From positions 274,539 to 338,538 of the forward strand of contig NZ_LMOD01000002.1 in the NCBI RefSeq assembly GCF_001423485.1: a DNA stretch of 64,000 nt. The letters run 5' to 3'. The notes under the pieces were generated by a model. The model ran no database searches. It was not told where the DNA came from and saw nothing but the letters and a program-made list of their open reading frames with translations. Below are positions 17,001 through 26,156 of this stretch, piece after piece. Made by a program: the position numbers and the translations under genes. Position 1 is the stretch's first letter; every line of letters begins with the position of its first letter. The DNA is from Microbacterium sp. Leaf320 (GTDB taxonomy: Bacteria; Actinomycetota; Actinomycetes; Actinomycetales; Microbacteriaceae).

Positions 17001-17845
17001 CGGGTGGCCCCTCTCAGCAGGTGGTTGTCGATCAGTCGGGCGGCGCCGACGCGGGCGGCGACGAGCAGCAGTGCGTCCCGTTCGACGACCGTCACGGGCT
17101 GCAGGGTTTCGGCATCCCGGAGTTCCAGGTACTCGACAGCGATCCCCGCGTCGGCCAGAACAGCATGGGCGGCAGGCAGGATGCCGGCGCGCTCCCCCGA
17201 TCGGTGCGCCGCGTCGGCGGCGTCGAGGGCGCGGTTGAGCGCGGTCGCCTGGGCGCGAGCATCCGCGTCGAGGTAGACGTTTCGTGAGCTCATGGCGAGT
17301 CCGTCGGGTTCGCGCACGATGGGGCACGCTTCGATCCGCACGTCGAGGTCGAGGTCGCGCACGACACGGCGGACGACGAGCACCTGCTGCGCATCCTTCT
17401 GGCCGAAGTAGGCGACGTCGGGCTGCACGATGCCGAACAGCTTGGTGACGACGGTGGCGACGCCGTCAAAGTGGTGGGGTCCGCGGCTCGCGCCATCGAG
17501 CACCTCGGTGATGCCCGCGACGTGGATGTTCGTCGCGAAGCCGTCGGGGTAGATCTCGGCGGGCTCGGGTGCGAACAGGATGTCGACGCCCGCGGACTCG
17601 GCGAGCGCGGCGTCGCGTGCCTCGTCGCGCGGGTAGGTGCTGAGGTCTTCGTTCGCGGCGAACTGGGTCGGGTTGACGAAGAGCGAGACGACGACGAGGT
17701 CAGTCTGCTCGCGCGCGGTGCGCATGAGCGAGAGGTGTCCCTCGTGGAAGGCGCCCATGGTGGGGACGAGTCCGACGGACCGGCCCGCTGCCTTGGCTTC
17801 GCGGACCGCGGCTCGCACCTCGGCGATCGTGCGGAGGATTCTCAT
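16997..17845 (-). CDS. panC: pantoate--beta-alanine ligase
   Basis: This 282-residue cytosolic enzyme joins pantoate to beta-alanine with ATP. It has the nucleotidyltransferase HIGH-type motif (GAFHEGHLSLM), VSLFVNPTQF, YFGQKDAQQ and the MSSRNVYL signature. It is the middle gene of a three-gene minus-strand operon, overlapping the upstream DUF2520 gene (ATGA at 17842-17845) and the downstream panB. Confidence 0.95.
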   Translation of the reverse strand: MRILRTIAEVRAAVREAKAAGRSVGLVPTMGAFHEGHLSLMRTAREQTDLVVVSLFVNPTQFAANEDLSTYPRDEARDAALAESAGVDILFAPEPAEIYPDGFATNIHVAGITEVLDGASRGPHHFDGVATVVTKLFGIVQPDVAYFGQKDAQQVLVVRRVVRDLDLDVRIEACPIVREPDGLAMSSRNVYLDADARAQATALNRALDAADAAHRSGERAGILPAAHAVLADAGIAVEYLELRDAETLQPVTVVERDALLLVAARVGAARLIDNHLLRGATR

Positions 17846-18657
17846 GCCTCGGACTCCTCGGTGGTGGCGGCTTGATCGGCGGTCGCGGTGGCGGCGTGAT
17901 CGGCGGTCGTGTCGGCAGTCGCGTCAGGGGTGGTCACGTGTGGCGCGCGCCCGGCGACCGCGCGGGTGGCGGTGGCGAGTGCGTCGAAGAGGTCTTGGTA
18001 GTCGGCGGATGCTGCGCGCTGCCGCGCCACGGTCGCTTCGTCGCCGCGCGCGATCGGCCCGGTAAGTGCGGCCACAGCACCGGAGGCCGCCCAGTTGTCG
18101 ACCGTCTGCCGCACGAGCGGTGCGAGGTGCGCGCGGTCGACGCCGGCATCCTTCGCGAGGTGTTCGGCCGCGTCGAGCACGGTGAGCACGAAGTTCGAGG
18201 CGAAGGATGCGGCGGCGTGATACTCCGCGCGGTGGGCGTCGTCGACGCGGAACGGGTTCGCGCCCAGCGCCCGCGCGAGCTGCTCGGCCACCTCGAGCGC
18301 CTCGGGTGTGCGGCCATCGATCGCGACGCCGATTCCGCGGAACACCTCGGCTGACTCCTTACCCGTGAAGGTCTGGAGCGGGTGGAGGCTGAAGTCGACG
18401 TCGGTGAGCGGCGTCGCGCCCGAGACGTGGGCGATGAGTCGCGCATGGGGTCGAACAGCGAAGGCTACGGCGGGGATGGCGGAGTCCGGGACGCAGAGCA
18501 GTGCGATGTCGGCATCCGGGGCTCGGTCTTCGCGGCGGAGGGGTCCGATGACGACGAATCCCGCTGCGCGCAGGGCCCGTGCGAGTACGCCGCCGAGACG
18601 GCCGGCGCCGACGATGGCGATGGACGTTTCAGGGGCGAGAGCAGGGGTGCTGTGCAT
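17842..18657 (-). CDS. Rossmann-like and DUF2520 domain protein, pan operon
   Basis: This 271-residue protein has an N-terminal NAD(P)-binding motif (AIVGAGRLGGVLARAL), the SLHPLQTF motif typical of the Rossmann-like/DUF2520 family, and an all-helical C-terminal domain (YHAAASFASNFVLTVLDAAE). The last 35 residues are a low-complexity A/T/D tail with repeated TADTTADHAATA-like units. Relatives commonly sit directly upstream of panC in actinobacteria. A role as a ketopantoate reductase substitute for panE has been suggested by context but is not shown here. Confidence 0.8.
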   Translation of the reverse strand: MHSTPALAPETSIAIVGAGRLGGVLARALRAAGFVVIGPLRREDRAPDADIALLCVPDSAIPAVAFAVRPHARLIAHVSGATPLTDVDFSLHPLQTFTGKESAEVFRGIGVAIDGRTPEALEVAEQLARALGANPFRVDDAHRAEYHAAASFASNFVLTVLDAAEHLAKDAGVDRAHLAPLVRQTVDNWAASGAVAALTGPIARGDEATVARQRAASADYQDLFDALATATRAVAGRAPHVTTPDATADTTADHAATATADQAATTEESEA

Positions 18658-18692
18658 GTCGATTCCCGGCCGATACGGTCGACACGGATGGG

Positions 18693-18899
18693 ATGAGTAT
18701 CCGCCCGAAATGGGGTGAGCGCAAAATCTGGGAGCAGAGTGCCCAGCGCAAAGTGCTCTTCTATGCCCTTAATGCCGCATTTTGCCTGGCGCCACTGTGC
18801 ATATCGCTCCCACTCTTTATGGCAGCGGTCTGCGTCGGCGTGCGCGATACGACCGGCACGCGCGCAACGTCGTCGTGTCCAGTGGACGCGAAGGCTTGA
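18693..18899 (+). CDS. possible small membrane protein (low confidence)
   Basis: A 68-codon frame from the ATG at 18693 encodes a charged N-terminus and one clear hydrophobic stretch (ALNAAFCLAPLCISLPLFMA). No family is recognised and no convincing ribosome-binding site is seen. The segment is somewhat less GC-rich than its surroundings. It could be noncoding or a decayed gene. Confidence 0.25.
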   Translation: MSIRPKWGERKIWEQSAQRKVLFYALNAAFCLAPLCISLPLFMAAVCVGVRDTTGTRATSSCPVDAKA

Positions 18900-18930
18900 C
18901 GATCCAGGCGCAGCACCATGGACTAGATGG

Positions 18931-19239
18931 ATGCTGTCGACACCTGTTCCCGGCGAGGTCCCCGTAGAGCTCGTCATCATGCCGGAATGGGCGAGCTCGC
19001 AACGGGTGGCAGGCATATTCTCTCCCCGTCTGTCGAGAGACCTTCAGGCACGTATCCGTGCGTGGAACGACGAGTGGAAGTTCACGCTCAACCCTCAGAA
19101 GACGATCCGCTGGCCCCACCCCGAGATCGGGCGCCGCTGGATAGAGGAAGGGAACGCTCTCGTCGAGGCGATCCAGGCAGAGCTCGGGTCGAGGTTTCAC
19201 GTCGTCGGCGGGTTCTCTGCGTACGCCCCGGAGCCCTGA
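18931..19239 (+). CDS. hypothetical protein, about 102 residues
   Basis: From the ATG at 18931 the product begins MLSTPVPGEVPVELVIMPEW and is well structured in the rest: a PRLSRDLQARIRAWNDEW helix, a HPEIGRRWIEEGNALVEAI helix, and a final ELGSRFHVVGGFS strand. This pattern (VPVELVIMPEW, then a WNDEW helix, then EGNALVEAIQAELG) looks like a small actinobacterial family that I cannot name. A ribosome-binding site is weak. It stands alone before the SulP gene. Confidence 0.5.
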   Translation: MLSTPVPGEVPVELVIMPEWASSQRVAGIFSPRLSRDLQARIRAWNDEWKFTLNPQKTIRWPHPEIGRRWIEEGNALVEAIQAELGSRFHVVGGFSAYAPEP

Positions 19240-19396
19240 GCGCGCATCGACGACTTAAGACAACGGGACAGATGCCGGAGTGCGTTCGACGGGCCTCCTC
19301 ACCGCCGCTCACGACCGGGGAACGGCAGCCCCCAGCATCCGCCGTACCCTTAACTGTTCTGCCCCATCCCCCGGGCACCTTCTCTGGAGCATCCCC

Positions 19397-20905
19397 ATGT
19401 CTGCACCTGCGGTCGACGATCGTGCCCGCTATCGGGCGAATCCCACCGTCCTCCAAGCGCTGAAGAGTCCGCGGATGCTGACGCGCGAGGTACTCGCGGG
19501 GCTGGTCGTGGGGCTCGCGCTGATCCCCGAGGCGATCGCGTTCTCGGTGATCGCGGGCGTCGACCCGAAGGTCGGGCTGTTCTCGTCGTTCATCATGGCG
19601 GTGTCGATCGCGTTCCTCGGCGGGCGCCCCGCGATGGTGACCGCGGCGACCGGAGCCGTCGCGCTCGTGATCGCACCCGTCGCTCCGACCTACGGGATGG
19701 ACTACTTCATCGCGACCGTGATCCTCGCGGGCATCTTCCAGGTGCTCCTCGGGGTGCTGGGCGTCGCGAAGCTGATGCGATTCATCCCACGCAGCGTCAT
19801 GGTCGGGTTCGTGAACGCGCTCGCCATCTTCGTGTTCAGCTCGCAGTTCCCGCAGCTGATCGACGTGCCGTGGCTGGTGTATCCGCTGGTGGCACTGGGA
19901 ATCGTCGTGATGATCGTGATGCCGAGGATCACCCGGGTCGTGCCGGCGCCACTCGTGTCGGTGATCATCGTGACCGGTGTCGTGCTGGCGTTCGCGATCA
20001 CCGTGCCGACGGTCGGCGATCAGGGCGAGTTGCCGAAGAGCCTTCCCGAGCTGTTCATCCCGAACGTGCCGCTCACCTGGGAGACGTTCACGATCATCGC
20101 TCCGTTCGCCCTCGGGGTCGCGCTGGTCGGGCTCATGGAGTCACTGCTCACCGCCAAGCTCGTCGACGAGATCACCGACACCCACTCGAACAAGACGCGC
20201 GAGTCGTGGGCGCAGGGCGTGGCGAACATGCTCTCCGGAATCTTCGGCGGCATGGGCGGCTGCGCGGTGATCGGCCAGACCATGATCGGCGTCAAGGCGT
20301 CCGGGGCGCGCACCCGCATCTCGACGTTCTGCGCCGGCATCTTCCTGTTCCTGCTGGTCGTCGTGTTCGGTGACTTCGTCGGCACGATCCCCATGGCCGC
20401 CCTCGTCGCCGTGATGATCATGGTCGCGATCGGCGCCTTCGACTGGCACAGCGTGAAGCCGTCGACCCTCAAGCGGATGCCGAAGAGCGAGACCTTCGTG
20501 ATGGTGGCGACCGTCGTGCTCGTGCTCCTCACCCACAACCTCGCGGTCGGCGTCGTCGGCGGGGTGCTGGTCGCATCCGTGCTGTTCGTGCGCCGCGTGG
20601 CGCACTTCGTCTCGGTCGAGCGCTCGGTCGACCGCTCGGTCTCGGGCGACGTCGCGCGCTACGTCGTGAACGGCGAGCTGTTCTTCGCCTCGAGCAATGA
20701 CCTGACCACCCTCTTCGAGTACCCCGACGACCCCGAGCATGTCGTGATCGACCTGTCGGGATCGCACATCTGGGATGCGTCGACCGTCGCCGCTCTGGAT
20801 GCGATCGAGACGAAGTATGCAGCGCTCGGCAAGAGCGTCGAGATCGTCGGGATGAACGAGAGCAGTCAGCGGATGCGGGGACGGTTGACCGGCGGGTTCG
20901 AGTAG
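19397..20905 (+). CDS. SulP-family inorganic anion transporter with STAS domain
   Basis: This 502-residue protein has a SulP transmembrane core of about 10-12 helices (residues about 25-400), including the family segment LIPEAIAFSVIAGVDPKVGL and GGMGGCAVIGQ. A C-terminal STAS domain (about 415-500) contains VVIDLSGSHIWDASTVAALD. SulP proteins move sulfate, bicarbonate or dicarboxylates; the substrate is not shown. The ATG at 19397 has GGAG 9 bases upstream, and an earlier in-frame start lacks that. It is convergent with gudD. Confidence 0.9.
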   Translation: MSAPAVDDRARYRANPTVLQALKSPRMLTREVLAGLVVGLALIPEAIAFSVIAGVDPKVGLFSSFIMAVSIAFLGGRPAMVTAATGAVALVIAPVAPTYGMDYFIATVILAGIFQVLLGVLGVAKLMRFIPRSVMVGFVNALAIFVFSSQFPQLIDVPWLVYPLVALGIVVMIVMPRITRVVPAPLVSVIIVTGVVLAFAITVPTVGDQGELPKSLPELFIPNVPLTWETFTIIAPFALGVALVGLMESLLTAKLVDEITDTHSNKTRESWAQGVANMLSGIFGGMGGCAVIGQTMIGVKASGARTRISTFCAGIFLFLLVVVFGDFVGTIPMAALVAVMIMVAIGAFDWHSVKPSTLKRMPKSETFVMVATVVLVLLTHNLAVGVVGGVLVASVLFVRRVAHFVSVERSVDRSVSGDVARYVVNGELFFASSNDLTTLFEYPDDPEHVVIDLSGSHIWDASTVAALDAIETKYAALGKSVEIVGMNESSQRMRGRLTGGFE

Positions 20906-20924
20906 CGATCCACCCGGACGCGCC

Positions 20925-22247
20925 TCAGCGCACGAGGGCGGGCCGCTTGCTGTCGAACTGCCAGTCGGGCACGAGGTACTGCATGCCGATCGCGTCGTCG
21001 CGGGCGCCGAGCCCGTGCTCGACATACAGCTCGTGGGCCTCGGCGAGCCGCACGCGGTCGATCGTCACACCGAGTCCCGGCCGGTCGGGCACGCGCACCG
21101 CGCCGTCGCGGATCTGCGGCGCATCGACCGTCAGCTGCTGACCGTCCTGCCAGATCCAGTGCGTGTCGAGTGCCGTGATCTCGCCGGGCGCGGCCGCACC
21201 GACCTGCGTGAACATCGCCAGCGAGATGTCGAAGTGGTTGTTCGAGTGCGAGCCCCATGTGAGGTCGAAGTCGTTGCACAGCTGCGCGACGCGCACCGAC
21301 CCTGCCATGGTCCAGAAGTGCGGGTCAGCGAGCGGGATGTCGACGGCATCCGATCGGATCGCGTGCGCCATCTCGCGCCAGTCGGTCGCGATCATGTTCG
21401 TCGCGGTCCGCAGTCCGGTGCGCCGCCGGAACTCCGCCATCACCTCGCGGCCCGAGAACCGGCCCTCGGCACCGCAGGGGTCCTCGGCGTAGGCGAGCAC
21501 GTCGCGCAGTCGTCGACCGATGCGCACCGCATCCTCCAGCAGCCACCCGCCGTTCGGGTCGAGCGTGATGCGCGCCTCGGGAAAGCGCTGGGAGAGGGCG
21601 GTCACGACGTCGGCCTCGATCTCTCCGTCGAGCACGCCGCCCTTGAGCTTGAAGTCCGAGAATCCGTAGCGCTGCTGGGCGGCTTCGGCCAGGCGCACGA
21701 CGCCCTCGGCCGTCATCGCCTCTTCGCGTCGCACGCTCTCCCAGCTGTCGCCGCTCTCGCGCAGATAGGGGAGGTCGGTCCTGTCGGCATCCCCGACGAA
21801 GAACAGATAGCCCAGCATCGGCACGCTGTCGCGCTGCTGACCGTCGCCGAGCAGTTCGGCGACCGGCACGCCGAGGTGCTGCGCATGGAGGTCGAGAAGC
21901 GCCGACTCGATGCCGGTGACGGCGTGCACGGTGGTGCGCAGGTCGAATGTCTGCAGCCCGCGGCCACCGGCGTCGCGATCGGCGAAGCGCGTAGCGATCG
22001 ACCGCAGCAGCGAACGGTATCGGCCGACCGGCTGACCCGAGAGCATCTCGCCGGCCTCGGTGATGGTGCGGCGGATCGGCTCTCCGCCGGGGACCTCGCC
22101 GAGACCCTCGCGTCCGTCCGAATCCGTCACGATGACGATGTTGCGGGTGAAGAACGGCCCGTGCGCGCCCGAGAGGTTCAACAGCATCGAGTCGTGGCCG
22201 GCGACCGGAACGACCTCGACTCTGTCGACGGTGGGAACGGCGCTCAT
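20925..22247 (-). CDS. gudD: glucarate dehydratase
   Basis: This 440-residue enolase-superfamily enzyme dehydrates D-glucarate (often also L-idarate) to 5-dehydro-4-deoxyglucarate. Seen in order are the capping N-terminus, the KLKGG catalytic lysine, metal ligands in [12 protein letters not shown] and ATNMIATDW, and the catalytic histidine in [10 protein letters not shown]. The start at 22247 overlaps the stop of the upstream aldehyde dehydrogenase by 4 bases. It is the last gene of a three-gene catabolic operon (5-dehydro-4-deoxyglucarate dehydratase, aldehyde dehydrogenase, gudD). Confidence 0.92.
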   Translation of the reverse strand: MSAVPTVDRVEVVPVAGHDSMLLNLSGAHGPFFTRNIVIVTDSDGREGLGEVPGGEPIRRTITEAGEMLSGQPVGRYRSLLRSIATRFADRDAGGRGLQTFDLRTTVHAVTGIESALLDLHAQHLGVPVAELLGDGQQRDSVPMLGYLFFVGDADRTDLPYLRESGDSWESVRREEAMTAEGVVRLAEAAQQRYGFSDFKLKGGVLDGEIEADVVTALSQRFPEARITLDPNGGWLLEDAVRIGRRLRDVLAYAEDPCGAEGRFSGREVMAEFRRRTGLRTATNMIATDWREMAHAIRSDAVDIPLADPHFWTMAGSVRVAQLCNDFDLTWGSHSNNHFDISLAMFTQVGAAAPGEITALDTHWIWQDGQQLTVDAPQIRDGAVRVPDRPGLGVTIDRVRLAEAHELYVEHGLGARDDAIGMQYLVPDWQFDSKRPALVR

Positions 22248-23830
22248 GCGGACGCCTCGCGCCGCCCGTCGATGAAGCGCGGGACGTGCCACTGGTTGGC
22301 GTCGCGCAGCGCCTCGGGCAGCAGCTCGTCGGGGATGTTCTGATACGCGACCGGCCGCAGGAAGCGCTCGATCGCGAGAGTCCCGACGCTCGTGGTGCGC
22401 GAGTCGCTCGTCGCCGGGAACGGTCCGCCGTGAACCATGGCGTGCCCGACCTCGACCCCGGTCGGCCAGCCGTTCGCGAGGATGCGTCCGACCTTGCGCT
22501 CGAGCACCGGCAGCAGCGCCGCCGCGAGCTCGTTGTCGTCCGCGCTGAGCTGCAGCGTGGCCGTCAGCTGACCCTCCAGACGCGACGCCGCCTGCACCAG
22601 CTCGGCGACATCGCCGTACCGCACCACCAGCGATGCCGCACCGAAGATCTCCTCGTGCAGCACGTGGTTCTCCTCGAACGATCCGAGGTCGGCGGCGTGG
22701 ATCACCGGCGCGGGAGCATGCGGACCATCTCCGTCGGATCCCCTCGCGAGGATCTCGGCGTTGGCGTCCCTCGTCTCGACGCCCTCGCGCCACGCGGCGG
22801 CGATGCTCGGCGAGAGCATGGTCTGCCCTGTGGCCGCGCGCAGCGCCTCGGATACGGCCTGCAGGAAGGCGTCGCCCTGCTCGCCCCGCGGGACGAAGAC
22901 GATTCCGGGCTGCGTGCACAGCTGCCCGCTGGATCCGGTCGCGCTCTGCACGTACCCCGCGGCGAGTGCTCCGACATCGCCGCGCAGAGCGCCGGGCAGG
23001 ATGAACACGGGGTTCACCGAGCTCATCTCGGCGTAGACGGGGATCGGCACCGGCCGCGCCTGCGAGGCGCGCACGAGGGCGAGACCGCCTTCGCGGGAGC
23101 CGGTGAACCCGACGGCCTGGATCTCGGGGTCGGAGACGAGCGCCTGTCCGACGCTGCGGCCCGGGCCGAAGATGTGCGAGAAGACTCCCGGGTGGAGTCC
23201 ATGGGCGTCGATGGCACGCGCGATCGCCGTCGCCACGAGCTCGCTCGTGCCGGGGTGCGAGCTGTGCGCCTTGAACACGACCGGGCAGCCGGCTGCGAGG
23301 GCGGATGCGGTGTCTCCGCCGGCGGTGGAGAACGCGAAGGGGAAGTTCGACGCCCCGAACACCGCCACCGGCCCGAGAGGGATCTTGCGCTGGCGGATGT
23401 CGACGCGGGGCACCGGCGTGCGGTCGGGCTGAGCCGGATCGATGCGCACGCCTCGGTGCTCGCCGGCTCGGACGACCTCGGCGAACAGCCGCAGCTGCCC
23501 GGTGGTGCGCGCACGCTCCCCGAGAAGACGCGCCTGCGGCAACCCGGTCTCCTGCATCGCCCGTTCGATCAGTGTGTCGCCGATCGCCTCGATCTCCTCC
23601 GCGACCGTCTCGAGGAAGGCCGCGTGTGCCTCGGGCTCGAGGCGCGAGAACGTGACGAATGCCTCTGCGGCGGCCGCCGTCGCCTCGCGGAGCTGGTCGA
23701 CGTCGATCTGCGAGTAGGGCGGATCGAGCTGTTCGTCGGTGTCGGGCGCGATGGCGTGCAGTGCCGAGCCGGTGCCGGCGACGGAGCGTCCGGCGATCGA
23801 GGAATGCCCGGTGAGGACGGGAACGGTCAT
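22244..23830 (-). CDS. alpha-ketoglutarate semialdehyde (2,5-dioxovalerate) dehydrogenase, NADP-type
   Basis: This 528-residue aldehyde dehydrogenase has the cofactor region GFTGSREGG, the general-base Glu in [10 protein letters not shown] and the nucleophilic Cys in [11 protein letters not shown]. Length and motifs fit the semialdehyde dehydrogenase subfamily of sugar-acid pathways. It oxidises 2,5-dioxopentanoate to 2-oxoglutarate, which enters the TCA cycle. It lies between the gene that makes its substrate (23868-24803) and gudD, with which it overlaps by 4 bases. Confidence 0.88.
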   Translation of the reverse strand: MTVPVLTGHSSIAGRSVAGTGSALHAIAPDTDEQLDPPYSQIDVDQLREATAAAAEAFVTFSRLEPEAHAAFLETVAEEIEAIGDTLIERAMQETGLPQARLLGERARTTGQLRLFAEVVRAGEHRGVRIDPAQPDRTPVPRVDIRQRKIPLGPVAVFGASNFPFAFSTAGGDTASALAAGCPVVFKAHSSHPGTSELVATAIARAIDAHGLHPGVFSHIFGPGRSVGQALVSDPEIQAVGFTGSREGGLALVRASQARPVPIPVYAEMSSVNPVFILPGALRGDVGALAAGYVQSATGSSGQLCTQPGIVFVPRGEQGDAFLQAVSEALRAATGQTMLSPSIAAAWREGVETRDANAEILARGSDGDGPHAPAPVIHAADLGSFEENHVLHEEIFGAASLVVRYGDVAELVQAASRLEGQLTATLQLSADDNELAAALLPVLERKVGRILANGWPTGVEVGHAMVHGGPFPATSDSRTTSVGTLAIERFLRPVAYQNIPDELLPEALRDANQWHVPRFIDGRREASA

Positions 23831-23867
23831 GTCACTCTCCTTGAGTCGAGGGTGGGGATGGTGAGGA

Positions 23868-24803
23868 TCAGACGGGGACGGACTCGAGCAGCCCGGCGCG
23901 GTCGAGAAGCTGCAGGAGGTCGGCGTCATCCTGCTCCGACAGGTCGTGCAGCGGCGGGCGGACGGGTCCGACGCCGTGTCCGGTGAGACGCAGCCCAGCC
24001 TTGACGATCGAGACGCCGAAGCCGCGGCCCCGATCGCGGATCGCGATGTACGGCAGCACGAAGCGTCCCAGCTTCTCGGTCACCGCGACTCGGTCCTGGG
24101 CACGCACGTCCCGGTAGAACTCGAGGGCGAACTCGGGAACGAAGTTGAACATCGCGGACGAGTAGGTGCTCATGCCCATCTGCAGCAGCGGCAGCGCATA
24201 CGTCTCCGCCGTCGGCAGCCCGCCCAGGTAGAACAGCCGCTCGCCGTTGCGGACGTAGACCGAGGCGAGGTGCTCGATGTCGGCCGTCGCATCCTTGAAG
24301 CCGATGACGTTCTCGTGTCGGTCGGCGAGGATCGCCATCGTCTCGGCCGAGTAGATCGCGTTGCCCCGGTTGTAGACGATGATCGCGAGACGGGTCGCTG
24401 CGGCGATCGCCGAGACATGCTCGACGAGACCGGGCTGGTCGCACTCGGTGAGATACGGGGGCAGCACGAGGATGCCCTCGGCACCGGCCTCCTCGGCTGC
24501 GCGAGCGTTCGCGATCGCGTTGCGGGTCCAGCCTCCGGCCGACGCGAGCACGGGCACCTCGGGTCGGGATGCCTGCACGGCCGCGCGGACGACCGCGGCC
24601 GACTCTGCGGCATCGAGACTGAAGCCCTCGCCGGTGCCGCCGGCGGCGAACAGACCGGCGACGCCGAATCCGGCCTGCCACTCGACGTGCTCGCGGTAGC
24701 GCTTCTCGTCGAACTCGAGCTCCGGCGTGAATGCCGTCGCGGGGAACGAGAGGAGACCTTCGCGAAGGTGGTCGGCCAGCTCGGTGGGCGTGAATCGTGC
24801 CAC
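23868..24803 (-). CDS. kdgD: 5-dehydro-4-deoxyglucarate dehydratase (DapA superfamily)
   Basis: This 311-residue class I aldolase-fold enzyme converts 5-dehydro-4-deoxyglucarate to 2,5-dioxopentanoate with loss of water and CO2. Motifs are GGTGEGFSL, the catalytic Tyr in IVYNRGN, and the Schiff-base Lys in GFKDATADI. I chose the GTG at 24803 because AGGAG precedes it by a good distance; the open frame extends 48 bases upstream without a better start. It leads the operon, and its promoter (24855-24910) resembles that of the second dehydratase operon. Confidence 0.9.
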   Translation of the reverse strand: MARFTPTELADHLREGLLSFPATAFTPELEFDEKRYREHVEWQAGFGVAGLFAAGGTGEGFSLDAAESAAVVRAAVQASRPEVPVLASAGGWTRNAIANARAAEEAGAEGILVLPPYLTECDQPGLVEHVSAIAAATRLAIIVYNRGNAIYSAETMAILADRHENVIGFKDATADIEHLASVYVRNGERLFYLGGLPTAETYALPLLQMGMSTYSSAMFNFVPEFALEFYRDVRAQDRVAVTEKLGRFVLPYIAIRDRGRGFGVSIVKAGLRLTGHGVGPVRPPLHDLSEQDDADLLQLLDRAGLLESVPV

Positions 24804-24854
24804 GGTGCACTCCTGGGGTGTCGCGCCGGTGTCCGGCTCGGATCTGAACAATCG

Positions 24855-24910
24855 TCACGCTATGCGGGAAACGATGCGCCTACAAACCAAATGGTGGATG
24901 GATCAATGCG
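24855..24910 (-). promoter_or_regulatory. promoter and LysR-type site of the kdgD operon
   Basis: On the minus strand, TTGTAG and TAGCGT (17 bases apart) form a plausible promoter. The block GATGCGC-NN-ACAAACCAAA (24873-24891, plus strand) recurs at 33498-33516 before the other dehydratase operon. ATGGATCAATGCG (24898-24910) upstream resembles a motif at 25947. This is a likely binding region for the LysR regulator at 33548. Confidence 0.6.
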
Positions 24911-24919
24911 CCGCCTGCA

Positions 24920-25897
24920 TCAAAGCGCAGACATCTCCGGCACCGGCGTCGGGAGCGGCTCGCCTGCGAGGTACGCCCGGAGGTTCGCCAGCGTGAGGTC
25001 TCGCATGTCGCGCCGGGTCTCGTGCGTCCCGCTGCCGACGTGGGGCAGCAGCGTGACATCGTCGCGGATCAACCGCGCGGGCACGTGCGGCTCCTGCGCG
25101 AACACGTCGAGACCCGCCCCCGCGATCTCACCGGCCTCGAGAGCGGCGATCAGCGCGTCCTCATCGACGACCGAGCCGCGAGCGATGTTGACCAGGAACC
25201 CGTCCGGTCCCAGCGCCCGGATGACCTCGGCGTCGACCAGACCCTCGGTCGCGGCTCCTCCGGGAACCGCGATGACGAGCACATCCGATCGGCGTGCGAG
25301 TTCGACGGCGGAGGCCACGTGCTCCCACGGCACCTCCTCGACCGGGCGGCGGGTCGTGTAGAGGATCGTCGCGTCGAATGCTGCCGCGCGCCGGGCGATC
25401 GCCTGCCCGATGCGGCCGAGGCCGAGCACGCCGACCGTGCTGCCCGAGAACCGACGCGTCAGCGGGAAGCCGCCGGACTGCCAGCGGCCCTCGCGCAGGA
25501 ACCTCTCGGATGCTCCGAACCGTCGGAACACGTCGAGCATGAGGCCGAGGGCCGTATCGGCGACGCAGTCGGTGAGCACATCGGGCGTGTGGGTGACCTG
25601 GATGCCGCGCGCGACCGCCTGAGCCACATCGGTCGTGTCGTAGCCCACCCCGAAGTTGGTCACGATCTCGAGGTTCGGGAGCGCAGCCATCAGAGCGGAC
25701 GGGACACCGTTGCGACCGCTCGTGACGACGGCGCGCACCTTCGCGGCATCCGCGGGATCGAGGGTCGTGAGGTCGTCGGGAAGACGCACCACGGAGTACT
25801 CGTCCTGGAGCGTCCGCTCGAGCGAGTCGAGCAGTGGCCCCGCCTGGGCGACGGAGCCGGGGGCGACGGGCGAGGGGGCATCGATGATGTTCGTCAT
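24920..25897 (-). CDS. D-isomer-specific 2-hydroxyacid dehydrogenase
   Basis: This 325-residue NAD(P)-dependent oxidoreductase has the Rossmann motif GLGRIGQAIARRAA, the substrate-binding Arg in NIARGSVVDEDAL, and the active-site His in LLPHVGSGTHE. Such enzymes reduce glyoxylate, hydroxypyruvate or similar 2-keto acids. TAGTCT lies 6 bases before the ATG at 25897, suggesting leaderless translation. Its position between the dehydratase operon and the ABC importer implies a role in sugar-acid catabolism, but the substrate is unknown. Confidence 0.85.
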   Translation of the reverse strand: MTNIIDAPSPVAPGSVAQAGPLLDSLERTLQDEYSVVRLPDDLTTLDPADAAKVRAVVTSGRNGVPSALMAALPNLEIVTNFGVGYDTTDVAQAVARGIQVTHTPDVLTDCVADTALGLMLDVFRRFGASERFLREGRWQSGGFPLTRRFSGSTVGVLGLGRIGQAIARRAAAFDATILYTTRRPVEEVPWEHVASAVELARRSDVLVIAVPGGAATEGLVDAEVIRALGPDGFLVNIARGSVVDEDALIAALEAGEIAGAGLDVFAQEPHVPARLIRDDVTLLPHVGSGTHETRRDMRDLTLANLRAYLAGEPLPTPVPEMSAL

Positions 25898-25946
25898 GGC
25901 GCGAGACTACGACCCGTCAACGATGCAGTTCCATAAGCGAAGTTGC

Positions 25947-25959
25947 ATGGATTGATGCG
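25947..25959 (+). promoter_or_regulatory. candidate regulator site upstream of the ABC importer
   Basis: ATGGATTGATGCG differs from ATGGATCAATGCG (24898-24910) only at the two central bases. It lies in the gap between the divergent dehydrogenase and binding-protein genes. It may be a second LysR-type site of the locus. Confidence 0.45.
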
Positions 25960-26156
25960 TCCGCTGTATTCATCGGGCGAGAACGGCGGAATCCCGCGGA
26001 TCGCCGCATGTCGCTCCACCGCTGCCGAGCGCCGAGCCCCGGTTCCGCCCGCCGATGCGTGCCGCGCATCGGTTGACGCTCGTGAAGCGGTCTGCGACAT
26101 TCTGAACGAGCCGACGACCACTCTGGGCCTCGGCCGTCCCCTACCTGGAGGAACCG

